Positions 17,548 to 25,429 of a stretch of DNA of 32,464 nucleotides are shown here, one piece after another. The notes beneath the pieces are model-generated. The model saw only the letters and a program-made list of their open reading frames with translations. It did no database searches and was not told the DNA's origin. The position numbers and the translations under genes were made by a program. Every line of letters begins with the position of its first letter. The first letter of the stretch is position 1. Origin of the DNA: Rodentibacter heidelbergensis (lineage in GTDB: Bacteria; Pseudomonadota; Gammaproteobacteria; Enterobacterales; Pasteurellaceae); assembly GCF_002000125.1 (NCBI RefSeq), contig NZ_MLHH01000020.1, positions 1 through 32,464 on the forward strand, given 5' to 3'.

Positions 17548-18114
17548 TCATAACCCATTCATTGCATTAATGATCCTTATTTCATCAAATTTTTCAATGT
17601 CCTGTGCATAAATTGTGGCTTCTCTAATTTTGCCTTCCTGCAATAATTTTTCTCGTTGTGTGCCGGCTAATAACGGCGTATCGGGCGTGAGCCATTGACT
17701 GCCTTGACGGAAAATAAGATTGCCGATGGAACAATCTGTCACCTTTCCCTGTTTAATAATCATAATCTCATCGCAATTTCCCCGTTGGGCGAAAAGAGAA
17801 TTGAGCAAATCCCGATTGGCATATTTCAGGCTGTAATCAATTTCATCACAAACAATGGGCTGAAAAGTGCGGTAGGTTTTTCGCTTATATTCAAAATACT
17901 GAATTTGTGTGCTTTCCGCATTGTAATCAATACGACAACGCACCAATTGATTTTGTAAGTGAGATGGCAGTTGGATTCGCCCAAAAAGATTGAAAATTTT
18001 GACCGCACTTTTGCCATAGAATTGTCGCAAGCTTCGTTCATAACGGGCTTGATGATATTCAATGTTGAGAATGTTGCCCTGTTCAATGGCAAGGGTTTCA
18101 AATAGGGGAAACAT
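17548..18114 (-). CDS. Aminotransferase class IV, probable aminodeoxychorismate lyase (PabC-like)
   Basis: Probably converts 4-amino-4-deoxychorismate to p-aminobenzoate and pyruvate with PLP, the last step of PABA synthesis. The evidence is its fold-type IV features and its place directly behind pabB, whose stop codon shares one base with this ATG. The likely PLP lysine is Lys97 in DYSLKYANR. The usual PLP-contacting glutamate position reads Asp127 in KVTDCSIGNL. At 188 residues it is much shorter than E. coli PabC (about 270) and starts straight in LFETLAI. I remember a similar short protein in the same place in H. influenzae (HI1169). The reaction is inferred, not shown. Confidence 0.8.
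   Translation of the reverse strand: MFPLFETLAIEQGNILNIEYHQARYERSLRQFYGKSAVKIFNLFGRIQLPSHLQNQLVRCRIDYNAESTQIQYFEYKRKTYRTFQPIVCDEIDYSLKYANRDLLNSLFAQRGNCDEIMIIKQGKVTDCSIGNLIFRQGSQWLTPDTPLLAGTQREKLLQEGKIREATIYAQDIEKFDEIRIINAMNGL
17865..17873 (+). repeat. DNA uptake signal sequence
   Basis: Exact AAGTGCGGT inside the pabC-like gene. Confidence 0.9.
18002..18010 (-). repeat. DNA uptake signal sequence
   Basis: Exact ACCGCACTT inside the pabC-like gene, a second copy within 140 bp in the opposite orientation. Confidence 0.9.
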
Positions 18115-19082
18115 TAATTTTTCCCCTTAATCGGTAAGTAAACTTTTTCGAGTAATTCTTGGTATTCATCTTCCACACGGCTTTGAATGGTAATACCGCC
18201 CCCGCTGTGAAAATAATATTTGTCGCCCACCTGAGAGATAAAGCGAATCGCGACGGCACTTTGTAGGTTTTTACCATCAAAAAGGCCAAAAATACCGGTG
18301 TAATAACCTCGTGGTTGGCGTTCTGCTTGTTGAATAATATGTACAGTTTTTTCTTTGGGAGCACCACTAATCGATCCGGCCGGTAATAATGTAGCAAGCA
18401 AATCACCAATATTTTCTTGCCAGTTTTCGTCTAATTCACCGCAGATCTCCGAACTTGTCTGCAAAATTTCACCTTTTTGCGTAGCAATGCGATCGACATA
18501 ACGGAATGTGGTGACCTGAATATTGCTCGCCACCATGGCTAAATCGTTACGCATTAAATCCACAATGGTGTAGTGCTCACGTTGTTCTTTTTCATCATTT
18601 AACAACCGGTTTTCCGCATCAGGTAAAGCGGCGTTGATTGTGCCTTTCATGGGATAAGTGAAAATTTTATTGTTTTGAATATGGATAAAACATTCCGGTG
18701 AAAAGCAAACAAATTGATTTTTTAACCATAATTTATAAGGGGCATCCGCTTGATAAAAAAGCGATTCAAAATCAATATTTCCCGTAATTTCAGTGGGATA
18801 GGTTAAATTTAATAAATAGGAGTTTCCCTGTTGTAATTGTTGTTGTACCACATCAAAACGTTGCTGATATTGAGCAAAAGCAGGAGGATGTTTTTCAATA
18901 GAAATGGCTTGTTGGGCTTTATCGAGATAGTTGGTTTGGCCTTGAAGATTAAAATAAATGCCTTGGTTTGCGGCTTCTTCTAAAGGAAAAATTAAGGGTT
19001 TTTGCTGTTCAAAATCAATCAAAAAAAAGAAGGGGAGGGATTTTGCCCCATACTGATTGGCTTGTTGGATAAAATGTTGCAT
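18114..19082 (-). CDS. pabB: Aminodeoxychorismate synthase component I
   Basis: Combines chorismate with ammonia supplied by PabA to make 4-amino-4-deoxychorismate for folate synthesis. The chorismate-binding domain is clear: the PabB-type catalytic lysine Lys146 in YPMKGTIN, EHYTIVDLMRND (about 169-180) and PAGSISGAPKEK near residue 235. The protein has 322 residues, against about 450 for E. coli PabB, so the N-terminal part is reduced to a short segment; this short form occurs in several bacteria. The start at 19082 (MQHFIQ) faces pabA across 56 bp. The pabC-like gene overlaps its stop by one base. Confidence 0.92.
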   Translation of the reverse strand: MQHFIQQANQYGAKSLPFFFLIDFEQQKPLIFPLEEAANQGIYFNLQGQTNYLDKAQQAISIEKHPPAFAQYQQRFDVVQQQLQQGNSYLLNLTYPTEITGNIDFESLFYQADAPYKLWLKNQFVCFSPECFIHIQNNKIFTYPMKGTINAALPDAENRLLNDEKEQREHYTIVDLMRNDLAMVASNIQVTTFRYVDRIATQKGEILQTSSEICGELDENWQENIGDLLATLLPAGSISGAPKEKTVHIIQQAERQPRGYYTGIFGLFDGKNLQSAVAIRFISQVGDKYYFHSGGGITIQSRVEDEYQELLEKVYLPIKGKN

Positions 19083-19115
19083 TGTGCTATTTCTAATTTA
19101 GCGTAAAATTGCCCG

Positions 19116-19123
19116 ATTATAAC
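19116..19123. promoter_or_regulatory. Possible shared -10 for divergent pabA and pabB
   Basis: ATTATAAC gives TATAAT on the minus strand toward pabB (27 bp before its start region) and TATAAC on the plus strand toward pabA. No good -35 is visible on either side. Confidence 0.35.
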
Positions 19124-19138
19124 GAAAGCTGAGCAGTT

Positions 19139-19711
19139 ATGAAATTACTCATTATCGATAATCACGATTCCTTCACTTTCAATTTAGTGGAGCTGGTTCG
19201 CCCCCTTGGTGTAGTTTTTGATGTGCGAAATGTGGAAGCACTACAAGAAAATACGCCTGAACCCTATAGTCATATCTTAATTTCACCGGGGCCTGATGTG
19301 CCAAGGGCTTATCCTCAACTTTTTGCGATGTTGGAGCGGTATCATCAGCAAAAATCCATACTTGGCGTATGTTTAGGGCATCAAACTTTGTGTGAGTTTT
19401 TTGGCGGCAAGCTTTATAACCTCGAACAAGTTCGCCATGGGCAAAAGCGGAGGTTAAAAGTGCGGTCAAATTCACCGTTGTTTTTAGGGTTACCCATGGA
19501 ATTTGATATTGGGTTATACCATTCTTGGGCTGTGCAGACTGAACATTTTCCCGAAGAATTCGCGATCACCGCCGTTTGTGATGAAAATGTGGTGATGGCA
19601 ATGCAGCATAAATCTTTACCGATTTATGGCGTCCAGTTTCATCCGGAATCTTATATGTCGGAATATGGCGAGCAAATTTTGCGAAATTGGTTAAATATTA
19701 CCCCATATTAG
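19139..19711 (+). CDS. pabA: Aminodeoxychorismate synthase component II (glutamine amidotransferase)
   Basis: Class I glutamine amidotransferase that feeds ammonia to PabB. The catalytic triad is Cys78 in GVCLGHQ, with His168 and Glu170 in QFHPES. The start MKLLIIDNHDSFTFNLVE and the length of 190 residues are typical of PabA/TrpG. TrpG is nearly identical in family terms, but divergence from pabB and the pabC-like gene supports the folate role. The gene ends 76 bp before metK, with the metK promoter beginning right after its stop codon. Confidence 0.92.
   Translation: MKLLIIDNHDSFTFNLVELVRPLGVVFDVRNVEALQENTPEPYSHILISPGPDVPRAYPQLFAMLERYHQQKSILGVCLGHQTLCEFFGGKLYNLEQVRHGQKRRLKVRSNSPLFLGLPMEFDIGLYHSWAVQTEHFPEEFAITAVCDENVVMAMQHKSLPIYGVQFHPESYMSEYGEQILRNWLNITPY
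19458..19466 (+). repeat. DNA uptake signal sequence
   Basis: Exact AAGTGCGGT followed by CAAATT inside pabA. Confidence 0.9.
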
Positions 19712-19714
19712 GGC

Positions 19715-19742
19715 TTGATTCTTCAAATAAAATTCGTATTAT
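19715..19742 (+). promoter_or_regulatory. Sigma-70 promoter of metK
   Basis: TTGATT (19715-19720) and TATTAT (19737-19742) are separated by 16 bases, 46 bp before the metK start. Confidence 0.65.
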
Positions 19743-19766
19743 AGCCGTCTATACGTCAATACTTCT
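19743..19766 (+). promoter_or_regulatory. MetJ operator: three tandem met boxes before metK
   Basis: The met box is AGACGTCT and MetJ binds two or more in tandem. Here three adjacent 8-mers match: AGCCGTCT (7 of 8), ATACGTCA (6 of 8) and ATACTTCT (6 of 8). They start immediately after the -10, so MetJ with SAM would block metK transcription, the expected feedback. Confidence 0.7.
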
Positions 19767-19787
19767 AAAATCGAAAAGAGAGAAATT

Positions 19788-20942
19788 ATGTCTAGTTATT
19801 TATTTACCTCGGAATCCGTGTCTGAAGGACATCCGGATAAAATTGCCGATCAGATTTCTGATGCGGTACTTGATGAAATTTTAAAACAAGATCCCAAAGC
19901 CCGTGTAGCCTGTGAAACCTATGTGAAAACTGGTATGGCATTAGTGGGCGGTGAAATCACCACATCGGCGTGGGTGGATATCGAAAACCTTACCCGCAAA
20001 GTCATTTGTGATATTGGTTATGAGCATTCCGATATGGGCTTTGACGGCCATTCTTGTGCGGTATTAAATGCCATTGGTAAGCAGTCTGCAGATATTAATC
20101 AAGGCGTGGATCGTGAAAATCCTTTAGATCAAGGGGCGGGCGACCAAGGAATTATGTTCGGTTATGCTACCAATGAAACAGAGGTATTCATGCCGGCGGC
20201 TATTACTTATGCGCATCGACTCATGCAAAAACAAGCAGAAGTGCGTAAAAGCGGTAAATTAGCTTGGTTGCGTCCCGATGCGAAAAGCCAGGTAACGCTA
20301 AAATACGAAAATAACAAAATTGTCGGTGTGGATGCGGTGGTGCTTTCTACTCAACATTCAGAAGAAATTAATCAAAAAGATCTCCACGAAGGGGTGATGG
20401 AAGAAATCATCAAACCGGTATTACCAAGTGAATGGCTTGCAAAAGACACCAAATTTTTCATCAACCCAACGGGGCGTTTTGTAATTGGTGGACCAATGGG
20501 CGATTGTGGCTTAACCGGTCGTAAAATCATTGTGGATACTTATGGTGGCGCAGCACGCCATGGTGGTGGGGCATTTTCCGGTAAAGACCCGTCAAAAGTA
20601 GACCGTTCAGCCGCTTATGCAGCACGTTATGTGGCGAAAAATATTGTGGCTGCCGGTTTGGCAGATCGTTGTGAGATTCAACTTTCTTATGCCATTGGTG
20701 TGGCAGAACCCACTTCCATTATGGTGGAAACCTTTGGTACGGGTAAAGTGGCCAATGAATTGTTGGTGGCATTAGTGCGTGAATTCTTTGATCTGCGTCC
20801 TTATGGTTTAATTAAAATGCTCGATTTGATTAAGCCGATTTATCGTGAAACAGCGGCTTATGGTCATTTTGGTCGTGAGCAATTCCCATGGGAAAAAGTC
20901 GATCGTGCAGAAGAATTACGAGCCGCAGCCGGGTTGAAATAA
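19788..20942 (+). CDS. metK: S-adenosylmethionine synthetase
   Basis: Makes S-adenosylmethionine from methionine and ATP; a cytoplasmic tetramer. The 384 residues equal E. coli MetK. Family signatures are the N-terminal [20 protein letters not shown], the ATP-binding hexapeptide-type [12 protein letters not shown], and [19 protein letters not shown]. The ATG at 19788 (MSSYLF) has AGAGAG upstream. The gene lies between pabA and an accessory cassette; in H. influenzae I recall sprT following directly. It ends in a strong terminator. Confidence 0.97.
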   Translation: MSSYLFTSESVSEGHPDKIADQISDAVLDEILKQDPKARVACETYVKTGMALVGGEITTSAWVDIENLTRKVICDIGYEHSDMGFDGHSCAVLNAIGKQSADINQGVDRENPLDQGAGDQGIMFGYATNETEVFMPAAITYAHRLMQKQAEVRKSGKLAWLRPDAKSQVTLKYENNKIVGVDAVVLSTQHSEEINQKDLHEGVMEEIIKPVLPSEWLAKDTKFFINPTGRFVIGGPMGDCGLTGRKIIVDTYGGAARHGGGAFSGKDPSKVDRSAAYAARYVAKNIVAAGLADRCEIQLSYAIGVAEPTSIMVETFGTGKVANELLVALVREFFDLRPYGLIKMLDLIKPIYRETAAYGHFGREQFPWEKVDRAEELRAAAGLK

Positions 20943-20955
20943 TCCATTATAAATT

Positions 20956-20986
20956 AACTAAGACCGCTATTTTGGCGGTTTTAGTT
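20956..20986 (+). terminator. Rho-independent terminator of metK
   Basis: AACTAAGACCGC (20956-20967) pairs over all 12 bases with GCGGTTTTAGTT (20975-20986), with one G-T pair. Confidence 0.8.
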
Positions 20987-21023
20987 ATTCGATAAATTGT
21001 GATTAGCTTCTGAAGTCTTTCGT

Positions 21024-21052
21024 TTGATTTATACAATAACTCAGGTTATAGT
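21024..21052 (+). promoter_or_regulatory. Promoter of the accessory gene at 21080
   Basis: TTGATT (21024-21029), a 17-base spacer and TATAGT (21047-21052) form a good sigma-70 promoter 28 bp before a strong RBS. Confidence 0.65.
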
Positions 21053-21079
21053 GTCGAACAGCAGATGGGAGGTGAAATT

Positions 21080-21645
21080 ATGAGCATAAATTCACATATT
21101 GAAAAAATGCTAAAAGAGAGTGATAAAAAAGGGATTGAGGGTGTCTCAGTTTTTGAGAATGATGTACCGTCTGCTTTACAGTCTCTTGCTATTCAACATT
21201 TAGCGGGCAAATTAAACCATGATCACCCGAAAAAAAATAAAAGACGTCATCATCAATCACGACTTTTATCAGCTTAGTGAAAAAATTGGTTATACAGCAG
21301 ATATTATTCTTGATTATCAGAAAGAGATTGAGCAACTTGTCAAAATATGGAAGTTAGCGAAATATGTTGAAATTTATCATGATAATGTTGATTTCGCTTA
21401 TGGTAGGATAAAAGATACGAATTCAGCATATGGTTCATCGCCTTATTATATTGGTTTATTTCATTCACGGGTATTACCGGATAATTATGATCCCTTGCTT
21501 GTCATTACCTTTTCAGATGATATTATTAGTAATAAGAATGTTTGCGGATCACGATGAATTATTTGGTTCATTTAATGAAAAACACAATAAAAATAGGTTA
21601 AAAGCGATAAAACAACGAATTTCATCACTTTTATTTAACAAATAA
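21080..21645 (+). pseudogene. Accessory gene of unknown function, broken by two frameshifts
   Basis: I do not recognise the family. A strong RBS (GGGAGGTG, 21067-21074) precedes ATG 21080 (MSINSHIEKMLKESDKK). That frame ends in a basic tail at 21277 after a run of eight A (21230-21237). Removing one A joins it to a second frame (KKIKDVIINHDFYQLSEKIG...), which ends at 21557. Removing one base near 21535 joins that to a third frame (MFADHDELFGSF...SSLLFNK) ending at TAA 21645. The repaired product would have about 188 residues, be rich in Lys, Ile, Tyr and Asp, and have no signal peptide or membrane segment. The DNA is more AT-rich than its neighbours. Promoter, RBS and terminator are intact, which fits recent decay or A-tract slippage. 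Three separate small genes are possible, but the later starts have no RBS. Confidence 0.6.
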
Positions 21646-21666
21646 ACTCAATGCTTAGGTAAATTT

Positions 21667-21689
21667 AAACCGCTCTTTGGCGGTTTTTT
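21667..21689 (+). terminator. Rho-independent terminator of the accessory gene
   Basis: AAACCGC pairs with GCGGTTT around TCTTTG and is followed by TTT. Its core ACCGCT-N-TTTGGCGGTTTT closely resembles the metK terminator. Confidence 0.8.
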
Positions 21690-21704
21690 CTTTTTCTCAA
21701 TATT

Positions 21705-22220
21705 ATGTTTTCATCACACACTCAATTTCGTCATTTAAAAATGCAGGTTCTGCGTAAATTGGCGGAGTCTTTAGCGTTTGCTGAACAGTATTTTAAACGG
21801 GAATTTCCCATGCCGACGGTCAATTATGATTTGCGAGGGGTGAAAGCCGGCGTGGCGTATTTGCAAAAAAACGAAATCAAATTTAACCGCACTTTATTGC
21901 TTGAAAATACGCACGAGTTCATTCATCAAGTAGTGCCTCATGAATTGGCGCATTTAATTGTCTATCAAGTTTTCGGTCGGGTTAAACCCCATGGTAAAGA
22001 ATGGCAGGCTGTGATGAATGAGGTTTTTCATTTACCGGCAGACACCTGCCACCAATTTGATGTGCAAAATGTTCAGGGAAAAACCTTTGAATATCGCTGT
22101 GCCTGCCAAACCCATGCTTTAACGATTCGCCGCCATCATCGAATTTTAAAAGAAGGTGTGGAATATTTATGTCGAAAATGTCGTGGGAAACTGATTTTTG
22201 TCGGTGAAAACAGGTTGTAG
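21705..22220 (+). CDS. sprT: SprT family zinc-metallopeptidase-like protein
   Basis: The 171-residue protein carries HELAH at residues 79-83 ([15 protein letters not shown]), the zinc-binding HExxH of the SprT/Spartan family, then [16 protein letters not shown], and a C-terminal zinc ribbon with cysteines in YRCACQ and YLCRKCRGK. This matches E. coli SprT (165 residues) over its length. The bacterial function is not well established; the eukaryotic relative Spartan cuts DNA-protein crosslinks. The ATG at 21705 follows AT-rich sequence and has no obvious RBS. The position after metK, apart from the accessory gene, agrees with my recollection of H. influenzae HI1173. Confidence 0.92.
   Translation: MFSSHTQFRHLKMQVLRKLAESLAFAEQYFKREFPMPTVNYDLRGVKAGVAYLQKNEIKFNRTLLLENTHEFIHQVVPHELAHLIVYQVFGRVKPHGKEWQAVMNEVFHLPADTCHQFDVQNVQGKTFEYRCACQTHALTIRRHHRILKEGVEYLCRKCRGKLIFVGENRL
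21886..21894 (-). repeat. DNA uptake signal sequence
   Basis: Exact ACCGCACTT inside sprT. Confidence 0.9.
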
Positions 22221-22223
22221 CTA

Positions 22224-22232
22224 TGTTATATT
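22224..22232 (+). promoter_or_regulatory. Extended -10 promoter of the opacity-type gene
   Basis: TGTTATATT (TGnTATAnT) lies 38 bp before the ATG, directly after the sprT stop codon. Confidence 0.5.
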
Positions 22233-22269
22233 TTGACTGTTAATTCTCAATCAAATGAAGGAGCTTTTT

Positions 22270-22782
22270 ATGAAAAAATCGTTATTAGCTGTGGTTTTAG
22301 GGGCTTTTGCTATCACTTTAACAGCCAATGCCGGCATCTATGCTGAAGGGGATGTTGGGGTATCAAAAACCAAAGCAAATGGTAGCAGTAAAACGAGAGT
22401 AGAACCTCGAGTTGCTGTGGGTTATAAATTAGGGAATATGCGTGTAGCAGGCGATTACACTCATCATGGCAAAATTGAGGGAGCGAAGATCCAAGGCGTT
22501 GGGGCTTCGGTGTTTTATGATTTTGATGTGAATTCCAATGTGCAGCCTTATGTTGGTGCGCGTGTTGCGGCGAATAAATTTAAATATGATAATCGTGCAG
22601 ATCAACCTTATAAAAGTTCTTCTGATACGAAAATGGGGTATGGAATGGTTGCCGGCGCTAAGTATAAATTAGATGAAAAATGGTATGCCAATGGGGCAGT
22701 TGAATATAACCGTCTAGGTAGCTTTGATGATACTAACGTCAATAATTATGGGGCAAAAGTGGGTTTGGGTTACGAATTCTAA
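22270..22782 (+). CDS. Opacity-type outer-membrane beta-barrel protein
   Basis: A 170-residue secreted protein with a clear signal peptide (MKKSLLAVVLGAFAITLTANA, cut before GIYAEG). Alternating hydrophobic beta strands follow: VEPRVAVGYKLGNMRVAGDY, GVGASVFYDF, VQPYVGARVAANKF, GYGMVAGAKYKL and WYANGAVEYNRL. The C-terminus YGAKVGLGYEF has the terminal Phe required for outer-membrane assembly. This is the eight-stranded porin/Opa family (compare HI1174 of H. influenzae, from memory). I chose ATG 22270 with AAGGAG eight bases upstream; an in-frame ATG at 22255 contains that RBS. No repeat tract for phase variation is present. Function may include adhesion, but this is not shown. Confidence 0.85.
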   Translation: MKKSLLAVVLGAFAITLTANAGIYAEGDVGVSKTKANGSSKTRVEPRVAVGYKLGNMRVAGDYTHHGKIEGAKIQGVGASVFYDFDVNSNVQPYVGARVAANKFKYDNRADQPYKSSSDTKMGYGMVAGAKYKLDEKWYANGAVEYNRLGSFDDTNVNNYGAKVGLGYEF

Positions 22783-22790
22783 TCGCCTAT

Positions 22791-22799
22791 AAGTGCGGT
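22791..22799 (+). repeat. DNA uptake signal sequence
   Basis: Exact AAGTGCGGT followed by CAAAAAT, just past the opacity-type gene; a nearby GACCG gives only a weak second arm. Confidence 0.9.
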
Positions 22800-22832
22800 C
22801 AAAAATCTGCTTATTTAGAAATAAAGACCGAT

Positions 22833-22870
22833 AAAAACCGTATTTGATGATGAAATCAAATACGGTTTTT
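22833..22870. terminator. Two-way terminator between opacity-type gene and lyxK
   Basis: AAAAACCGTATTTGAT (22833-22848) pairs perfectly over 16 bases with ATCAAATACGGTTTTT (22855-22870). The A and T runs at its ends let it work in both directions between the convergent genes. Confidence 0.9.
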
Positions 22871-22883
22871 GAGTTAAATGGAG

Positions 22884-24341
22884 CTAAACTAAAGTTTCCA
22901 ATGCCTGAACAAATTTCAAATAACGTTGATATTTTTCCTGATAGGCGTTGAAGTTCGCTTTATTGGGCATAAAGGTTTCCATTGCTGAATTTAGTAGGCT
23001 CTTTTTATCCATTCCCTCAATTGTTTCCATCGCCACGAGAGCGGCACCAAAACAACCGGTTTCTTCAACTAAAGGAATTTCTAATTTCATCCCCGTTAAA
23101 TCCGCTAACATTTGCATCCAGATTTTTGATTTTGTTGGGCCACCTGTTACTCTCAGTACTGTCGCATCAGGAAAACGTTTTGCCATTCGCTTTAAATGGT
23201 GCATCAGACTAAATAGCACACCCTCATAAACAGCTTGAAGTAAGTGGATTTCCGTATGATGAGCTTGCAATCCGTAAAAGCCTGCTTGCATTCCTAATTT
23301 ACGATTAGAACCATAGAGGAAAGGAACGAACAACACAGAGCTTGAGGCAGGAGGTAAGGCTTCAATTGCGGTATTGAGGGTTTGATAATCCAGATGTTTA
23401 AAACGATTTAAAAACCATTCTAAATTTCCCGATGAAGTGGGGCTGGCTTCATGCACAATAAATCGATTTTTTTCCACATAGCGCCCATAGACAAAAGGAA
23501 TGGATTGGGTTTCATCAATATGAGGGGTAATCCCACTCACCACAGACCAAGTGCCAAGCACGACATTGAGTTTTTCTTCATCCTCTAAACCAGCACAAAG
23601 TGCGGTTGAAACTACATCAAATAATCCGCCAACAACCGGTGTGCCTTCTGCTAGGCCCGTCATTTCAGCCGCTTTTGCGGTGATATAACCAGCAATTTCA
23701 TTAGGTTTGATGATAGGCGGCAATTTATCAAAAACTTCCTCTATGCCTAATAATTTCGCCAGTTGAATATCATATTGACCGGTTTCCATATTATAGAGAT
23801 TGGACTCGGAAATATTGGTTTCTTCGCAAAATAATTCACCGGTTAAGCAAAAGCGTAGGTAATCATGCGACATTAAAATGCAGCCGATACGATCGTAGCG
23901 TTCCCGCTCATGCTCTTTCAGCCAACGAAGAATGGAAACCGGGTGGCCGGTCCATAATGTTTGTCGGGTTAAGGGATAAAGTTTTTCCGGAATTTGCTCC
24001 GCCTGCCACTTTTTGACAATTTCTAAGGAACGTTGATCGGAGGATAAAATGGCGCGTCCTAAAGGGCGGTGATTTTTATCTAAAAAAAAGGCCCCTTTGC
24101 CTTGGGCAGAAATGCCAATGGCTTTAATTTGTTGGGCATCAACCTGGCTTTGTTCAATGGCTGTTTTCACCACTTGTGCGGTGATTTGCCATAAGGCTTG
24201 CGGATCCCGTTCGGCATAGCCGGATTGCTCGCTAATAACCGATACATTTTGGCGTGCGATACCCTGCAGTTTTCCTGTGCTATCAAATAATGCGGCTTTT
24301 ATAAAGGTTCCACCGCAATCAATACCTAAGTAATAATTCAT
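22884..24341 (-). CDS. lyxK: FGGY-family sugar kinase, probable L-xylulose/3-keto-L-gulonate kinase
   Basis: The 485-residue FGGY kinase has the N-terminal phosphate loop GIDCGGTFIKAALFD, GISAQGKGAF, GLFDVVSTALCAGL, the GTWSVVSG segment and the C-terminal ATP motif TGGPTKSKIWMQMLADLTG. Position as last gene of a yiaKLMNO-type operon identifies it as LyxK, which in E. coli phosphorylates L-xylulose and 3-keto-L-gulonate. ATG 24341 has GAGGTG upstream. A hairpin separates it from yiaO. In E. coli sgbH, sgbU and sgbE follow; here a two-way terminator and a convergent gene follow instead. Confidence 0.9.
   Translation of the reverse strand: MNYYLGIDCGGTFIKAALFDSTGKLQGIARQNVSVISEQSGYAERDPQALWQITAQVVKTAIEQSQVDAQQIKAIGISAQGKGAFFLDKNHRPLGRAILSSDQRSLEIVKKWQAEQIPEKLYPLTRQTLWTGHPVSILRWLKEHERERYDRIGCILMSHDYLRFCLTGELFCEETNISESNLYNMETGQYDIQLAKLLGIEEVFDKLPPIIKPNEIAGYITAKAAEMTGLAEGTPVVGGLFDVVSTALCAGLEDEEKLNVVLGTWSVVSGITPHIDETQSIPFVYGRYVEKNRFIVHEASPTSSGNLEWFLNRFKHLDYQTLNTAIEALPPASSSVLFVPFLYGSNRKLGMQAGFYGLQAHHTEIHLLQAVYEGVLFSLMHHLKRMAKRFPDATVLRVTGGPTKSKIWMQMLADLTGMKLEIPLVEETGCFGAALVAMETIEGMDKKSLLNSAMETFMPNKANFNAYQEKYQRYLKFVQALETLV
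23598..23606 (+). repeat. DNA uptake signal sequence
   Basis: Exact AAGTGCGGT followed by TGAAA inside lyxK. Confidence 0.9.
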
Positions 24342-24352
24342 AACACCTCAAT

Positions 24353-24385
24353 AGAAAAGACAAGCAGCCATTTGAGGCTGCTTGT
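24353..24385 (-). terminator. Intra-operon terminator/attenuator between yiaO and lyxK
   Basis: On the minus strand ACAAGCAGCC pairs perfectly over ten bases with GGCTGCTTGT around TCAAAT, followed by CTTTTCT. The U run is short, so partial termination is likely, giving more binding protein than kinase. Confidence 0.7.
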
Positions 24386-24396
24386 GATTGATGATC

Positions 24397-25386
24397 TTAT
24401 TTAGCGAGTGCATCAATTTGATTAACCAAGCTATCACCGTGTTTTTCAATGTAAGATTTGCGTACTTTTTCTTCAATGATGGCTTTAAACGGTGCAGGAT
24501 CGATGGTTTCTGTTACTTCAATCCCTTCTTTACGCAATTTCGCAATAATTTCTTGCTCATTTTTAACGTTCAGATCACGTTGGAAAGCCCCGGCTTCTTT
24601 TGCGGAAGCGACAATAGCTTGTTGTAATTCAGGTGAAAGTGCATCAAATTTGGCTTTATTCATCACCACAATGAGTGGGGTGTAGCCATGGTTACTGAGG
24701 GTTAAGTATTTTTGTACTTCATATAATTTAGAAGACCAGAAAATACCAATCGGGTGTTCTTGTGCATCCACTGCTTTGGTTTCTAATGCGGTGTAGAGTT
24801 CAGCCAATGGCATTGGCACAGGGTTTGCACCTAACAGGCTAAAGGCTTCAATGTACATCGGGTTTTGGTTGGTGCGAACTTTTAAACCTTTCACATCTTC
24901 AGGTTTGGTCATGGTATGTTTAGAGTTCGAGAACGCTCTAAAGCCCACATCCCAAAACGCCAATCCTTTAAGGCCTTTTTCTTCCAGAGCTTTTAATAGG
25001 TTTTCACCAATTTCACCGTCTAAGACTTTATAAACGTGTTCACGGTTTTTAAAAATAAACGGAATATCAATTACATTTAAGGCAGGAACTAATCCGGTGA
25101 AGTTTGGTGAGCCGGACATTTCAAGATCAATGGTGCCACCACGAACACCGGCAATCATGGTTTGTGCATTGCCTAGGGTGCTATCAGGGAATAATTTTAA
25201 TTTAATTTCCCCTTTGGTTTTTTCAGCCAATAATTCATTAAATTTTTTTGCTGCAATATGTTGAGTATCGCTACGCGGTGCTTCATAGCCAAATCGTAAA
25301 CTGGTTTCTGCTGAAACCGCTGAGGTTGTTAATACGGCTGCACCAGCAACTAATGTGGCTAAAAATTTCATATTAAAACGTTTCAT
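24397..25386 (-). CDS. yiaO: TRAP transporter periplasmic binding protein (DctP family)
   Basis: Periplasmic receptor of a tripartite ATP-independent transporter, by context for 2,3-diketo-L-gulonate. The signal peptide MKRFNMKFLATLVAGAAVLT ends at SAVSA before ETSLRFG. DctP features follow: FPDSTLGNAQTMIAGVRGGTIDL, the carboxylate-binding arginine in GLKVRTNQNPMY, and VPMPLAELYTALETKAVDAQEHP. The length of 329 is normal. The ATG at 25386 follows GGAG; a second Met at residue 6 is possible. It follows yiaN by 43 bp in the operon. Confidence 0.93.
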   Translation of the reverse strand: MKRFNMKFLATLVAGAAVLTTSAVSAETSLRFGYEAPRSDTQHIAAKKFNELLAEKTKGEIKLKLFPDSTLGNAQTMIAGVRGGTIDLEMSGSPNFTGLVPALNVIDIPFIFKNREHVYKVLDGEIGENLLKALEEKGLKGLAFWDVGFRAFSNSKHTMTKPEDVKGLKVRTNQNPMYIEAFSLLGANPVPMPLAELYTALETKAVDAQEHPIGIFWSSKLYEVQKYLTLSNHGYTPLIVVMNKAKFDALSPELQQAIVASAKEAGAFQRDLNVKNEQEIIAKLRKEGIEVTETIDPAPFKAIIEEKVRKSYIEKHGDSLVNQIDALAK

Positions 25387-25429
25387 AATGTTCTCCTAAT
25401 TGAGCGTGGTTGAGAATACGATTGTCTGT

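Noticed and set aside
19712-19787. SAM riboswitch before metK
   Set aside because: The leader is too short and has none of the conserved stems; MetJ boxes explain the control better.
22948-23229. A 93-codon open frame on the plus strand inside lyxK
   Set aside because: Antisense to a full-length conserved kinase; no RBS and no recognisable motif.
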